DNA from: Streptomyces macrolidinus
GTDB lineage: Bacteria > Actinomycetota > Actinomycetes > Streptomycetales > Streptomycetaceae
NCBI RefSeq assembly: GCF_023887685.1
Contig: NZ_JAMWMR010000006.1
Span: forward strand, 267,818 to 331,817
Reading direction: 5' to 3'
Length of the DNA: 64,000 nt
Below, piece after piece: positions 1-8,291 of the stretch. The translations under genes were made by a program, and so were the position numbers. The notes under the pieces are model-generated. The model was not told the origin of the DNA, did no database searches, and worked only from the letters and a program-made list of their open reading frames with translations. Position 1 is the stretch's first letter; each line of letters begins with the position of its first letter.

Positions 1-224
1 AGAGTGCGTGCGACGCCGGCTCCGCCGCGCCTCCCGACCGCGTACCGGACGCGCGGATCGTCGGGGAGGTGAGCAAGCGGGCGACGGCTGCGTCCGTCCT
101 CCTGCACGATCCACTCCCAGGACCAGCCCTGCGGCAGCGTCTGCTCGGTGAGGGAGGCGTAGGCCTCGCTCAGGTACTGGTGCCCGCCGTCGTGGACGGG
201 GGTGATGATGCTGATCACCGGCAC
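1..224 (-). CDS. Family 2 glycosyltransferase, N-terminal part (runs off the left edge)
   Basis: Read on the minus strand, the frame opens with a GTG at 224 and stays open to the window edge. The N-terminus contains ISIITPVHDG followed by an SLTEQTL helix and WIVQEDG, the nucleotide-sugar-binding start of a GT-A fold glycosyltransferase of family GT2, with a later GVART-like segment that matches the usual G-x-ARN region. Such enzymes transfer a sugar from a nucleotide sugar to a glycan or lipid acceptor on the cytoplasmic side. The frame is also open upstream to at least a GTG at 233, so the start is uncertain. A short frame beginning ATG near 266 with a GGAAGG site ends in TAG overlapping the chosen GTG, which could couple translation. 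The acceptor cannot be told from 75 residues. Confidence 0.72.
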   Translation of the reverse strand, partial: MPVISIITPVHDGGHQYLSEAYASLTEQTLPQGWSWEWIVQEDGRSRRPLAHLPDDPRVRYAVGRRGGAGVART

Positions 225-365
225 TACGACCACCGAGATCCACTGGCGTCGGCGCGAGCCGCATGTTTGCCCATGCGTGCACCCTTCCAGATTCCGCCCT
301 GGCGATCCACGCCTTCCCAGGAAGGAGGCCTGACTCGAGCCGCTCCGTGACGACTTGACGGTACG

Positions 366-1246
366 TCAGAGAGCGCGTAGTGCGTCGACGGCGATGCGGG
401 CGGTCGTACCGATGACGGCGTCGGCGGCGGGCAGGGTGGCGGCGGGGTTGGCGGTTCGGGTGAAGACGGCGACGGCGTAGCGGCCCCCATCGGGGTATTC
501 GACGACGCCGACCTCGTTGCGCACCGTCGGCAGAGTGCCGGTCTTGCCTGCGACATGGACGTCGTCGAAGGGGAACCCGGACGCCATGCGGTGCGGCCAT
601 ACCTGGAGGCCGAGGAGGCGGCGGATGGAGGCGCCGTGCTCGGGCGTGCAGGCCTCGTCGCGCCATACGGCGCCCAGCAGTCGGGTCATGTCGCGGGGGG
701 TGCTGCGGTTGGTGCGGGCCGGGTCGAGAGCCCTGAGCCGGCTGATGACATGTGGATCGGTCAGGGCCTGGGCACCGCCGGGTCCCACGTCCTCCCGGAT
801 GGTGGCGAAGAGCTCCGCGAAGGTGTGGACGGCATGGGTACGCGTCAGGCCGAGGCGGGCCGTGGTGTGGTTGACGGCGTCAAGGCCGACGCGCTCCAGC
901 AGCAGGTCGGCGGAGGCGTTGTCGCTGACGGCCATCGCCAGGTAGGCGACATCGCGCAAGGACATGCGGACGGGGTCGAGCATGGCGGCAAGGCCCGTGG
1001 GCCCGGTGGTGCGGTCGGTCGGCCGGCACTCGATCTGTTCGCCGAGATCCAGACGCCCCGCCGCGGCCAGCTCGTGGAGGGTGACGAGCAGACAGAGCTT
1101 GTGGACGCTGGCGGTGCAGACCGACTGGTCGGCGCCGACGTCGAGCTGTGCGCCGGAGTCGATGTCGAGGGCGTGCAGTCGGCCGGTGACACGGTGACAC
1201 CGGCTTCGGCGAAGGCCGCGTGAATGCTGCGAGGGGTGTCGGTCAC
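366..1246 (-). pseudogene. Class A beta-lactamase-like serine hydrolase, frameshifted by an 8-bp tandem duplication
   Basis: The C-terminal part carries the order of a class A serine beta-lactamase: SVHK (nucleophile Ser and Lys), SDN, then GKTGT near the end, with total length about 290 codons once corrected. The N-terminus (GTG at 1246, TDTPRSIHAAF) lies in a different frame from the catalytic part. The switch falls exactly on two copies of GGTGACAC at 1185-1192 and 1193-1200; deleting one copy fuses the frames into AEAGVTGRLHALDIDSG. The omega-loop region reads RLRALDPARTN, so the usual class A Glu166/Asn170 pair is not evident, and even the intact ancestor may have been a serine hydrolase rather than an efficient penicillinase. 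No export signal is seen at the N-terminus. The start overlaps the LysR stop (GTGA), so the two formed an operon. Confidence 0.8.
1185..1200. repeat. 8-bp perfect tandem duplication inside the beta-lactamase-like gene
   Basis: GGTGACAC occurs twice head to tail. Eight is not a multiple of three, and removing one copy restores a single continuous reading frame, so this duplication is the likely inactivating event. Confidence 0.85.
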
Positions 1247-2216
1247 AGCCAGTACTCCGATGCCGGACGAAGGTACAGCGGGCGCGAGGGTACATCGGAG
1301 GTCGCGTCGGCCGTCGTACGCAGTGCGTGCGTGGCCGCTTCCGTGAAGGCCTTGACGGCGGCGTCACCACGGCCCTTGGGCCAGGCGACGGAGTGCCGCC
1401 AGGCCAGTGGGGCACCGGCGAGCGGGCGCCACACGACACCCGAGTCGGGGCGCTGGCCGTGAACCTGCTCGGGCCGGGTGTCGCGTGGGCCGAAGGCGAC
1501 CGCGTCGGCGGACAGGAGCAGACCGTGGACGAAGCTGGCGCCCTGGCCGTGCCGGACGGCGGCGGGGGTGAAGCCGTTGCGGGCGCACGCGGTCAGCAGG
1601 TCGTCGTACAGCGCCGGGGCGTCGGCGCGGGGAAAGAGGATCAGGTCGTGTCCGGCGAGAGCGGAGAGCGGCACCTCGTCGAGTTCCGCCGCCGCGACGG
1701 TGCGCGGCAGCAGCACGCCCAGCTCACGACGGAGCACCGGGCCCAGCTCCAGGCCGGAGACATCGCAGGGGTGGTGGACGATCCCGACGTCCAGATCGTG
1801 CGATGCCAGCCGGGCGAGCTGCTGGGCCGTGGTCAGCTCCAGCAGCACCAACTCCAGCCCGAGATGCCTGCGTTGGAATTCCGTCAGCAGCGCGGCGACG
1901 GTCTCGCCCGCGATGTCCGGCGACAGCGCGGCGCGCAGGAGGCCGGTCTCGCCGTCCCGGATACGGCGCGCGGTGGCCATGAACGCCTCTGAACCCGCGA
2001 GCAGTTCACGGGCCTGTGCCAGCAGCAGCGTCCCCGCCTCGGTGATGGTCACCCGGCGGCTGCTGCGCTCGAACAGCCGGACACCCAACTCCCGTTCCAG
2101 GGCTGGATGCGCTGCGACAGCGGTGGCTGGGCCATGCCCAGACGGGCCGCGGCACGGCCGAAGTGTGACTCTTCTGCAACAGCGACGAAGCACTCCAGGT
2201 GCGGCACAAGGTTCAC
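1243..2216 (-). pseudogene. LysR-family transcriptional regulator, single-base frameshift in the HTH region
   Basis: From a GTG at 2216 the frame reads [19 protein letters not shown] then [19 protein letters not shown], a textbook LysR N-terminal winged helix. It then leaves frame; one base lower the text continues as [17 protein letters not shown] with the full effector-binding domain ending at 1243. One missing base around 2100-2106 (the + strand reads CCAGGGCTGG where CCAGGGCCTGG would restore it) explains the break. The corrected length, about 325 codons, suits the family. The stop overlaps the start of the beta-lactamase-like gene. It faces the divergent penicillin-binding protein, the arrangement of LysR (AmpR/BlaA-like) control of beta-lactam response genes, so that was probably its job. 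A sequencing error cannot be excluded from one sequence. Confidence 0.78.
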
Positions 2217-2232
2217 AAGCAGCAATCATGTC

Positions 2233-2264
2233 GACTCTTGATGGATCCGAGATCAATATGAGTC
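2233..2264. promoter_or_regulatory. Nested inverted repeat, candidate LysR operator
   Basis: GACTC-TTGAT-N9-ATCAA-N3-GAGTC lies in the divergent gap between the LysR gene and the penicillin-binding protein. The inner TTGAT/ATCAA arms sit at 2238-2242 and 2252-2256, the outer GACTC/GAGTC arms at 2233-2237 and 2260-2264. Dyads of this size and spacing are usual for LysR operators (T-N11-A type); binding is inferred only. Confidence 0.45.
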
Positions 2265-2368
2265 TTGGACAGATCGGGCAAGGCGTTGCTCTCCTGAGGT
2301 CATGGCTGCGGTCGCCCCGAGCGTGCGGGGAGGCCTGTGAACTCCCCTTCCGGCGACAGGACTTCGCG

Positions 2369-4015
2369 ATGCATGAATCCGGACACGTACCCGCTCCCTC
2401 CACCAACGGTCGTCGCAAGCCCCGCAAGATGCTCGGGGCTGTCGCCGCGGCGGTCGGGGTGACCGCGGTCGCCGTAGGAGCGACGAGTGCGGCCGGTCTC
2501 GGCCCCTTCGCCCGCGGCGCATCCCCCGATTCCGGTCCCGACCCGGCGGCCGTGGGCCAGGCGCGCGCCTTCCTCGACGACTGGGCCGCGGGCCGACTGC
2601 CGAGTGCGGCGGGTCGTACCACCAGACCCGAAACGGCGCAGGAGGTGCTGAGCAACTTCACCGCGGGCCTCGACATCGGCAAACCCGCTCTGACGGCCGC
2701 GACCCCGGCAACTGCCAACGGTGGCACCGTCGTTGTCCCCTTCACGGCGCGGATGCCCATCACCGACCTGGGCACATGGACGTACAAGTCGAAACTGTCG
2801 CTGAGCAAGCAGGACGGAGGTGGGTGGAAGGTGGACCGGACGCTGTCGCTCGTCCACCCGCACCTGAGTGAGACGGAGAAGTTCCATCTGGAGCGTGCGA
2901 AGACGGAGGTTCCCAAGGCCGCTGACCGGCATGGGGAATCCCTCTCGGGCGACGAGTACCCGTCCTTGAGTCCCGTCCTGGCCCAGCTCGGCTCCGGCGG
3001 TTCCGGTCCGCGCGGCACGATCCAGCTCGTCGACCGGGCCACCGGAGAGGTCGAGCGCACGGAGGCCACCTTCGGCGCGAAGTCCGACGTACCGACGGAG
3101 GGAACCGTCCGCACCACCCTCGACGCCATCTGGCAGTCCGCCGCGGAGGAGGCGCTCACCTCCCAAGCCGACGGAAAGAACGCCTCACTTGTCGCCCTCC
3201 GGATCGACAACGGCGAGATCCTGGCCGTCGCCAACTCCCCGTCATCCGGCTTCAACCGCGCCGTCTCCGGCACCTATGCGCCGGGCTCCACCTGGAAGGT
3301 CATCACGAGCAGCGCTCTGCTGCTCAAGAACGCCGTCGCACCCGACGACATCGTGGACTGCCCCAAATACCTCACCGTGGGCAAGGAGTTCCACAACGTG
3401 GAGACCTCCGAACACCGCAACGCCACCTTCCGGAAGGACTTCACCGAGTCGTGCAACACCGCGTTCATCAGCCTGCGCGGCAAGCTCGGCAACCGGGAGC
3501 TGGGCGACGTCGCCCGCACGTACTTCGGCGTCGGCCAGGAATGGCACGTCGGCATTTCCACGTACGACGGATCGGTACCGGAGCCGAAGGACGAGACCGA
3601 GAAGGCCGCCTCGATGATCGGGCAGGGCAGGATCCAGGCCAACCCGCTGATCATGGCGTCGGTCACCGCGACCGCGGTCTCCGGCACCTTCCACGAGCCC
3701 ACGATCAGGGGAGGGACCGAGAAGACCACCACGACGACCCCGCTCCCGGCGAAGGTCGTCTCGCAACTGCGCGAGATGATGCGCGCCACCGTCACCGACG
3801 GCACGGCCAGAAGACTGTCCGACCTGCCCGGCGACCTCGGCGCGAAGACCGGCACCGCCGAGGTCTCCGACGACGAACCCAACAACGGCTGGCTCGTCGC
3901 CTACCGCGGCAACGTCGCCGTGGCCTGCGTCGTGGAGCAGGGAGTCACCGGCGGCGGCTCCGCAGGCCCCATCGTGCACAGCCTGCTGGCCGCTGTCCCC
4001 ACCGACGCGTCGTGA
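2369..4015 (+). CDS. Penicillin-binding protein, class B-type transpeptidase
   Basis: A 548-residue membrane-anchored D,D-transpeptidase that should cross-link peptidoglycan outside the membrane. A basic stretch is followed by one hydrophobic segment (about residues 22-45), then an NTF2-like MecA_N-type domain (about 50-165), a linker and the transpeptidase domain. All three active-site motifs are present: STWK (nucleophile Ser, in PGSTWKV), SCN (in ESCNTAF) and KTG (in AKTGTAEV). The ATG at 2369 was chosen because it gives a short cytoplasmic tail before the anchor and has an ACAGGA-like site upstream; the frame is open further upstream. It lies divergent from the broken LysR/beta-lactamase-like pair. 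It resembles the small PbpA/low-affinity class, so a role in beta-lactam tolerance is plausible but unproven. Confidence 0.9.
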   Translation: MHESGHVPAPSTNGRRKPRKMLGAVAAAVGVTAVAVGATSAAGLGPFARGASPDSGPDPAAVGQARAFLDDWAAGRLPSAAGRTTRPETAQEVLSNFTAGLDIGKPALTAATPATANGGTVVVPFTARMPITDLGTWTYKSKLSLSKQDGGGWKVDRTLSLVHPHLSETEKFHLERAKTEVPKAADRHGESLSGDEYPSLSPVLAQLGSGGSGPRGTIQLVDRATGEVERTEATFGAKSDVPTEGTVRTTLDAIWQSAAEEALTSQADGKNASLVALRIDNGEILAVANSPSSGFNRAVSGTYAPGSTWKVITSSALLLKNAVAPDDIVDCPKYLTVGKEFHNVETSEHRNATFRKDFTESCNTAFISLRGKLGNRELGDVARTYFGVGQEWHVGISTYDGSVPEPKDETEKAASMIGQGRIQANPLIMASVTATAVSGTFHEPTIRGGTEKTTTTTPLPAKVVSQLREMMRATVTDGTARRLSDLPGDLGAKTGTAEVSDDEPNNGWLVAYRGNVAVACVVEQGVTGGGSAGPIVHSLLAAVPTDAS

Positions 4016-4189
4016 TGCAACGGCCACTCGGCTGGGATGCCACTCGGCAGGGATGCCGGTGAACGCGGAGGACGCCCGCGAGGCGGCCCGCTGTCCGGCG
4101 GAGGCCCGCGGGTGTCAGCGCTGCGGGACATACTCGTGCCGCGGCGCCACCCGGGTGCCACGGTTGACCTGTTGACCTGCTCCCCGGCG

Positions 4190-4420
4190 CGGTCACAGGA
4201 CGTTCCTGACGACAGGGATCGAGGGCGTGCTTGCCGCGGGTCCGGCCCGCTTCGAGGTGCCGCAGCACCGTCGCCCCTTCGGTCAAGGGGTGACCCTGGG
4301 GGGCCGGGCGTGTACACGCCGTGGGCGATGAGGGACTCGATCTCGACGAGCAACGACTGGTAGAGGGACGGGGGCCGAGGCCGCCGGCGCGCCGATGTGC
4401 AGCACCTTGACCTGGCCTCC
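4190..4420 (-). pseudogene. Remnant of a zinc-type (MDR) alcohol dehydrogenase/quinone oxidoreductase C-terminus
   Basis: The 490-bp gap between the penicillin-binding protein and the P450 has no intact gene, but its minus strand keeps pieces of a medium-chain dehydrogenase tail in more than one frame: VKVLHIGAP, then LVEIESLIAHGVYTP, then in a shifted frame PLTEGATVLRHLEAGRTRGK. The last string is the typical C-terminal PL-x-EA-x-xALRHLE-x-G-x-xRGK element of NADPH:quinone reductase-like proteins. No start and no Rossmann core remain. SLYQSL..IESLIAHGVY could alone be mistaken for a GntR N-terminus, but what follows fits the dehydrogenase better. Confidence 0.45.
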
Positions 4421-4505
4421 AGCACGGCCGGAACCCGGAACGGTGAGCGCGGGCGCCCGCCGTGCGGGCCCCGCGCTCTCTCACGTTCAGTGCCAGTACT
4501 TCATG

Positions 4506-5696
4506 TCAGTTCCCCCTTCCCGGCTGCCGTGGGCGCAGGGTGACCTCGAAGCGGTCGAGACCGCGAAGGGTCAGATTGCGCCGGTGTTCTGGTTCCGCGA
4601 CCGCCCGTGCCTCGGGATAGTCCCTGGCCAGGGTCCCGAGGAGCGATCCGGCCAGCCGGATCGCCATGGACGCGCCCAGACAGGCATGGGCACCGCGCCC
4701 GAACCCCAGATGCGGATTCGGGGCGCGGTCCAGTCGCAGCTCGGTGGGGTGAGGGAAGCGCAGCGGGTCGTGGTTGGCCGCGCCGAGCAGCAGCGTGACC
4801 GGGTCACCGGCCCGGATGACGACGCCCGCCAGCTCGGTCTCCGTCACACAGACACGCGCGTCCGCCTGCACGGGCGCGTCGTACCGGATCAGCTCGTCGA
4901 CGGCGGTGGACACGGACGCCTCGCGGAAGGCGGCCAGGGCACCGGGGGTCGTCAGCAGAGCCGCAGCGGCGTTGCCGAGCAGCCGGGAGGCGGATTCGTA
5001 GCCCGCGTGGAGAACGGCGCGCAAGCTGTTGCGCAGGACTGTGCGGTCCACGCCCGCGGCATCCGCGTTCCGGGCGACGTAGGCGATGAGCCCTTCCTCG
5101 GGCGGATCGGCGAGCCAGCCGCCCGCGTACTCGGCGAGTTCGGCCCGCGCGGCGACCGCCGGTTCGTGCTTCTCCGGCCACAGCCCGGCGTCCATCCCGT
5201 CGACGACGGTACGGGACATGGGCGCGAACCACGCCTGGTCCGGGGCCGGTACGCCGAGGAAGGCGGTGATGAACCGCAGCGCCAGCGGTTCGGCCAGTTC
5301 CCCGACGAAGTCGATGGACGGCCGCCCGGCCAGCTCGGCGAGCAGGTCTTCGATCTGCCCTTCCAGCCGGTCGTGCAGCGCCTTGCGGTCCTGGGCCCGG
5401 AATCCGTCGAGCAACAGATGGCGAATCGCGGTGTGTTCAGGCGGATCGAGTGTCTGGACGCTCAGCAAGGGGGAGGGAATGTCCTCGCCCGCACGACGCC
5501 AGTCGGAGGCGAATCGCGCGCTGTCGGTGAGTACGGCAAGGCAATCGGCGTGCCGAGTCAAAACCCAGGAGCCTAGCAGTTCATGCCAGAAGACGGGAGA
5601 GGTCGCGCGCAACTCCGCATAAGCGGAATAGGGGTTCCGTAAGACCGACGGACGGGCCAGATCCAAGATCGGATCGATGGCAGCCGCTTGATCCAC
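4506..5696 (-). CDS. Cytochrome P450 monooxygenase (first of a divergent pair)
   Basis: A 396-residue soluble bacterial P450 that would use ferredoxin-supplied electrons to hydroxylate or otherwise oxidise a small molecule. The heme loop is FGRGAHACLG with the axial Cys, the K-helix ExxR is ELIR, and the I-helix reads AGYESAS where most family members have AG-x-[DE]-T. The conserved Thr of the acid-alcohol pair is therefore Ser, which may alter oxygen activation. The GTG start at 5696 has a GGGGGAG ribosome site at good spacing. It is divergent from a second P450, with a 200-bp shared promoter region holding a small TTTGC/GCAAA dyad (5737-5756). It may tailor the peptide made by the downstream NRPS cluster, but 8 kb of stress genes lie between. 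Confidence 0.92.
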   Translation of the reverse strand: MDQAAAIDPILDLARPSVLRNPYSAYAELRATSPVFWHELLGSWVLTRHADCLAVLTDSARFASDWRRAGEDIPSPLLSVQTLDPPEHTAIRHLLLDGFRAQDRKALHDRLEGQIEDLLAELAGRPSIDFVGELAEPLALRFITAFLGVPAPDQAWFAPMSRTVVDGMDAGLWPEKHEPAVAARAELAEYAGGWLADPPEEGLIAYVARNADAAGVDRTVLRNSLRAVLHAGYESASRLLGNAAAALLTTPGALAAFREASVSTAVDELIRYDAPVQADARVCVTETELAGVVIRAGDPVTLLLGAANHDPLRFPHPTELRLDRAPNPHLGFGRGAHACLGASMAIRLAGSLLGTLARDYPEARAVAEPEHRRNLTLRGLDRFEVTLRPRQPGRGN

Positions 5697-5896
5697 GACA
5701 ATCTCCCCCCGTGCAGAAGGCCTGGTTGAGGCCGTGTTTGCTTCCGGCAGAGCAAATGCGAAGTGGCGAAATCACCGGTGGGTGACGCGCGTTCGCCGTA
5801 CATCTCGAAGTGATCGTCGGCGACGCTACCACGCCACTTGAGCGAATGGTATGACTACCTGGCTTAGAACTTTCGTATGACGTCGGGGAGTTGAGG

Positions 5897-7123
5897 ATGT
5901 CCGAGCAAAGCCAGACAATCGTCCACGATGTGCCGGTGAATGTCGCTCAACAGGCGGACCCCTACCCGCTGTTCGAGCGCATTCGGGAACAAGGCGTGGT
6001 TCAGCGGGTACGGCTGAATCCCACTCTTGAAGTGTGGATGATCACCGGCTACGACGAGGCCGTGTCGGCGCTCACCGACCCGAGGCTCAGCAACAGCCCG
6101 GTCAAGGTCAACGGCCTCGCCGAGGAGATGGCCCACCAGGAGCGCACCAACGTCCTGATGGCCAGCATGCTGGTGGCCGACGGCGACGATCACACCCGCT
6201 TGCGCAACCTTGTCTCCAAGGCCTTCACCGCACGCCGCGTGGACCGACTGGCGCCGCGCATCCAGGAACACACCGACGCCTTCCTCGACGCGTTCGCCGC
6301 GCGGGGATCCGCCGACCTGGTCACCGAGTTCGCCCTGCCGCTGCCCATGGCCGTACTCAGCGAGCTCATCGGTATTCCGGCCGAGGGGCAACCGGATTTC
6401 GCCAGGCTCGCGGTCGGGCTGATCATGCCGCCCAACACCCCGGAGCGACTTGCCAAGGGCGCCCGCGCCCGTGCCGAACTCGTCGAGTTCTTCGAGCCGT
6501 TGATCGCCGCACGCAAGGCGGAGCCGCGCGACGACCTGCTCAGCGCGCTGTGCGCGGCCCAGGCCGAGGAACGGATCAGCGACCGCGAACTGCTCTCCAT
6601 GGCCATCCTGCTCACCCTCGCCGGGCACGAGACGACCGCCAGCGTGATCGCGAACGGTGTCCACGCCCTGCTGCGCAACCCCGAGCAGTGCGCGGTCCTT
6701 CGGAACGACCCCACCCTGCTCCCCGGTGCGATCGAGGAACTGCTGCGCTACGAGGGCCCGGTCAGCCGCGGCGTCGCCCGCTTCACCGTCGAGGACTTCG
6801 AGATCGCCGGTGTCACCATCCCGGCGGGCGAGATGATCATCGTCGGACTCGCCGCGGCCAACCGTGACCCGGCCCGCTACGACCGGCCCGACATCCTCGA
6901 CGTCGCCCGACGGGAAGTCCCCCAGCAACTCGCCTTCGGCCACGGCGCGCACTTCTGCCTGGGCGCCCCGCTGGCCAGGGCCGAGGCCCGGATCGCCATC
7001 GGCTCCCTGCTGCGCCGCTTCCCCGACCTGGAACTGGCGACTCCGGACGAATCCCTGGCCCGCCGCGAGGGCATTCTCCGCGGGATGGCCACGCTGCCGG
7101 TGACCTTCACGCCGCAGAAGTAG
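5897..7123 (+). CDS. Cytochrome P450 monooxygenase (second of a divergent pair)
   Basis: A 408-residue P450 with a canonical I-helix AGHETT, K-helix ELLR and heme loop FGHGAHFCLGAPLAR, close in type to the CYP105/107 enzymes of Streptomyces secondary metabolism. The ATG at 5897 has GGGGAG six bases upstream; a TTG at 5891 is a weaker option. Its stop (TAG, 7121-7123) lies inside the first unit of a short tandem repeat. The methyltransferase gene follows 207 bp later on the same strand. Unlike its divergent partner it keeps the catalytic Thr. No ferredoxin or ferredoxin reductase gene lies beside either P450. Confidence 0.93.
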   Translation: MSEQSQTIVHDVPVNVAQQADPYPLFERIREQGVVQRVRLNPTLEVWMITGYDEAVSALTDPRLSNSPVKVNGLAEEMAHQERTNVLMASMLVADGDDHTRLRNLVSKAFTARRVDRLAPRIQEHTDAFLDAFAARGSADLVTEFALPLPMAVLSELIGIPAEGQPDFARLAVGLIMPPNTPERLAKGARARAELVEFFEPLIAARKAEPRDDLLSALCAAQAEERISDRELLSMAILLTLAGHETTASVIANGVHALLRNPEQCAVLRNDPTLLPGAIEELLRYEGPVSRGVARFTVEDFEIAGVTIPAGEMIIVGLAAANRDPARYDRPDILDVARREVPQQLAFGHGAHFCLGAPLARAEARIAIGSLLRRFPDLELATPDESLARREGILRGMATLPVTFTPQK

Positions 7124-7150
7124 GCATTAGTAGGCATTGGTAGGGCAATG
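7121..7150. repeat. Three degenerate 10-bp tandem units at the P450 stop codon
   Basis: TAGGCATTAG, TAGGCATTGG and TAGGGCAATG follow each other; the first TAG is the stop of the upstream P450. A related GCAGAAG(T/C)AGGCATT motif at 7114-7128 recurs near 7166. Slippage-type expansion is the likely origin. Confidence 0.6.
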
Positions 7151-7273
7151 ATAGGAATTCACGTCGCAGAAGCAGGCATTCACCCGCAGAAGCAGGGGCA
7201 GACGCTCACGGCTCCGCGCGCGCCGACCTGCTGCACCCTCCCGGCTGGGACGCGTCGTACGCAGCCGGAATCG

Positions 7274-7315
7274 GACATCCGGAGACAGACATCCGGAGAC
7301 AGACCTACCGGAGAG
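7274..7315 (+). repeat. 14-bp tandem repeat carrying a ribosome-site motif
   Basis: GACATCCGGAGACA is present twice exactly (7274-7287, 7288-7301) and a third time as GACCTACCGGAGAG (7302-7315). Each unit contains GGAGA; the third leads into the leader just before the methyltransferase ATG at 7331. The repeat thus multiplies a Shine-Dalgarno-like element. Confidence 0.65.
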
Positions 7316-7330
7316 GTAGAGGTAGTCCCC

Positions 7331-8107
7331 ATGGCATCGGCCTCCAGTACAGCGGAGTTCGACGAGATAGCCCCCACCTATGACCAGTCTCGCGGCGGAA
7401 CAGCCCGCGCCGCCGGGTTCGCCGACCAGTTGGCACCGCTGCTGGACCCGGCGCACCCGGTCCTCGACATCGGTGTCGGCACCGGCATCGTGGCCGCCGA
7501 GCTGACGGCCCGGGGCCATACGGTGTGCGGCGTCGACCTCTCTCCGGGCATGCTCGCCCTGGCCAGGAACCGGCTGGGGCGGCGCGTGGCCGTGGGCGAC
7601 GCCTGTCGGCTGCCCGTGCGTACGGCGTCGGTGACGCAGGCGGTGTCCACGTGGCTGCTGCACACCGGCCCCGACCGCGGGGCCGTCTTCGGGGAGGTCG
7701 CCCGGGTGCTCCGTCCCGGCGGTCGGTACCTGGTGATCCCGGCCCGGGGCATGCGCCCCACGGACGACATCGGCCGCATCATGAACGAGTTGGAGGACCG
7801 TCTCGATCCCGCGGGGACCCGGCAGGACGGCCCGGAGGTACTCGCCCCGATCGCCGCGGCGCGGGGCCTGGTCTACGAGGGCCCGGCCGGCGAGCGGCCC
7901 GCGACGTTCACCGTGTCGCCGCAGGACATGGCGCGGTCGCTGTCCGGCGGACTGTTCACCGGCGCTTGGTCGCTCGGCGAGGACGAGGACGACCTGCGCG
8001 TCGTGGACGAGGCCCGCGAGCGACTGCTCGCCCTGCCCGACCCCACCGCGCCCCGGGTACGGACGATGACCGACTTCGTCATGGTCTTCACCCGGACCGA
8101 GAGCTGA
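7331..8107 (+). CDS. Class I SAM-dependent methyltransferase
   Basis: A 258-residue methyltransferase of the Methyltransf_11/25 type. Motif I is VLDIGVGTGIVAAEL (SAM-binding glycine loop), followed by the acidic end of strand 2 (CGVDLSPGML), AVGDACRLP and a post-motif ARVLRPGGRYLVI. The N-terminal FDEIAPTYDQSR is the usual cap of small-molecule methyltransferases. The ATG at 7331 follows a GGAGAGG site about 15 bases upstream, so initiation may be modest. It lies downstream of the second P450 on the same strand, so the two could modify one metabolite; the substrate cannot be predicted. Confidence 0.88.
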   Translation: MASASSTAEFDEIAPTYDQSRGGTARAAGFADQLAPLLDPAHPVLDIGVGTGIVAAELTARGHTVCGVDLSPGMLALARNRLGRRVAVGDACRLPVRTASVTQAVSTWLLHTGPDRGAVFGEVARVLRPGGRYLVIPARGMRPTDDIGRIMNELEDRLDPAGTRQDGPEVLAPIAAARGLVYEGPAGERPATFTVSPQDMARSLSGGLFTGAWSLGEDEDDLRVVDEARERLLALPDPTAPRVRTMTDFVMVFTRTES

Positions 8108-8291
8108 GCAACGGTCGGCTTCTCCTGAGGGCGACGATGGGGCGGCCCTCAGGAGACCCCGGCCCTGGCCGCCCCCGGTGATGAGCCGAGTGCGGTCGGT
8201 GCAGGGGCGACGGGCCGATTCGCGGGGCGATATCGGGACACGCAGCATGGAAATGAACCCGAATGCCGTCGTATCGCGGAGGTGAACCGCG

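Noticed and set aside
224..556. 110-residue minus-strand open frame next to the glycosyltransferase
   Set aside because: Pro/Arg-rich and partly antisense; only its last 16 codons have a plausible ribosome site and may be a leader.
1243..3273. 676-residue minus-strand open frame covering LysR and the region opposite the penicillin-binding protein
   Set aside because: Only its C-terminal part is LysR; the rest is antisense to the transpeptidase with no domain features. The true LysR N-terminus is in another frame.
4037..4363. 108-residue plus-strand open frame after the penicillin-binding protein
   Set aside because: The composition looks like an antisense shadow; the opposite strand carries the dehydrogenase remnant.
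7121..7315. Short repeats resembling a CRISPR array
   Set aside because: Units are 10-14 bp and directly adjacent with no unique spacers, and no cas genes are near.
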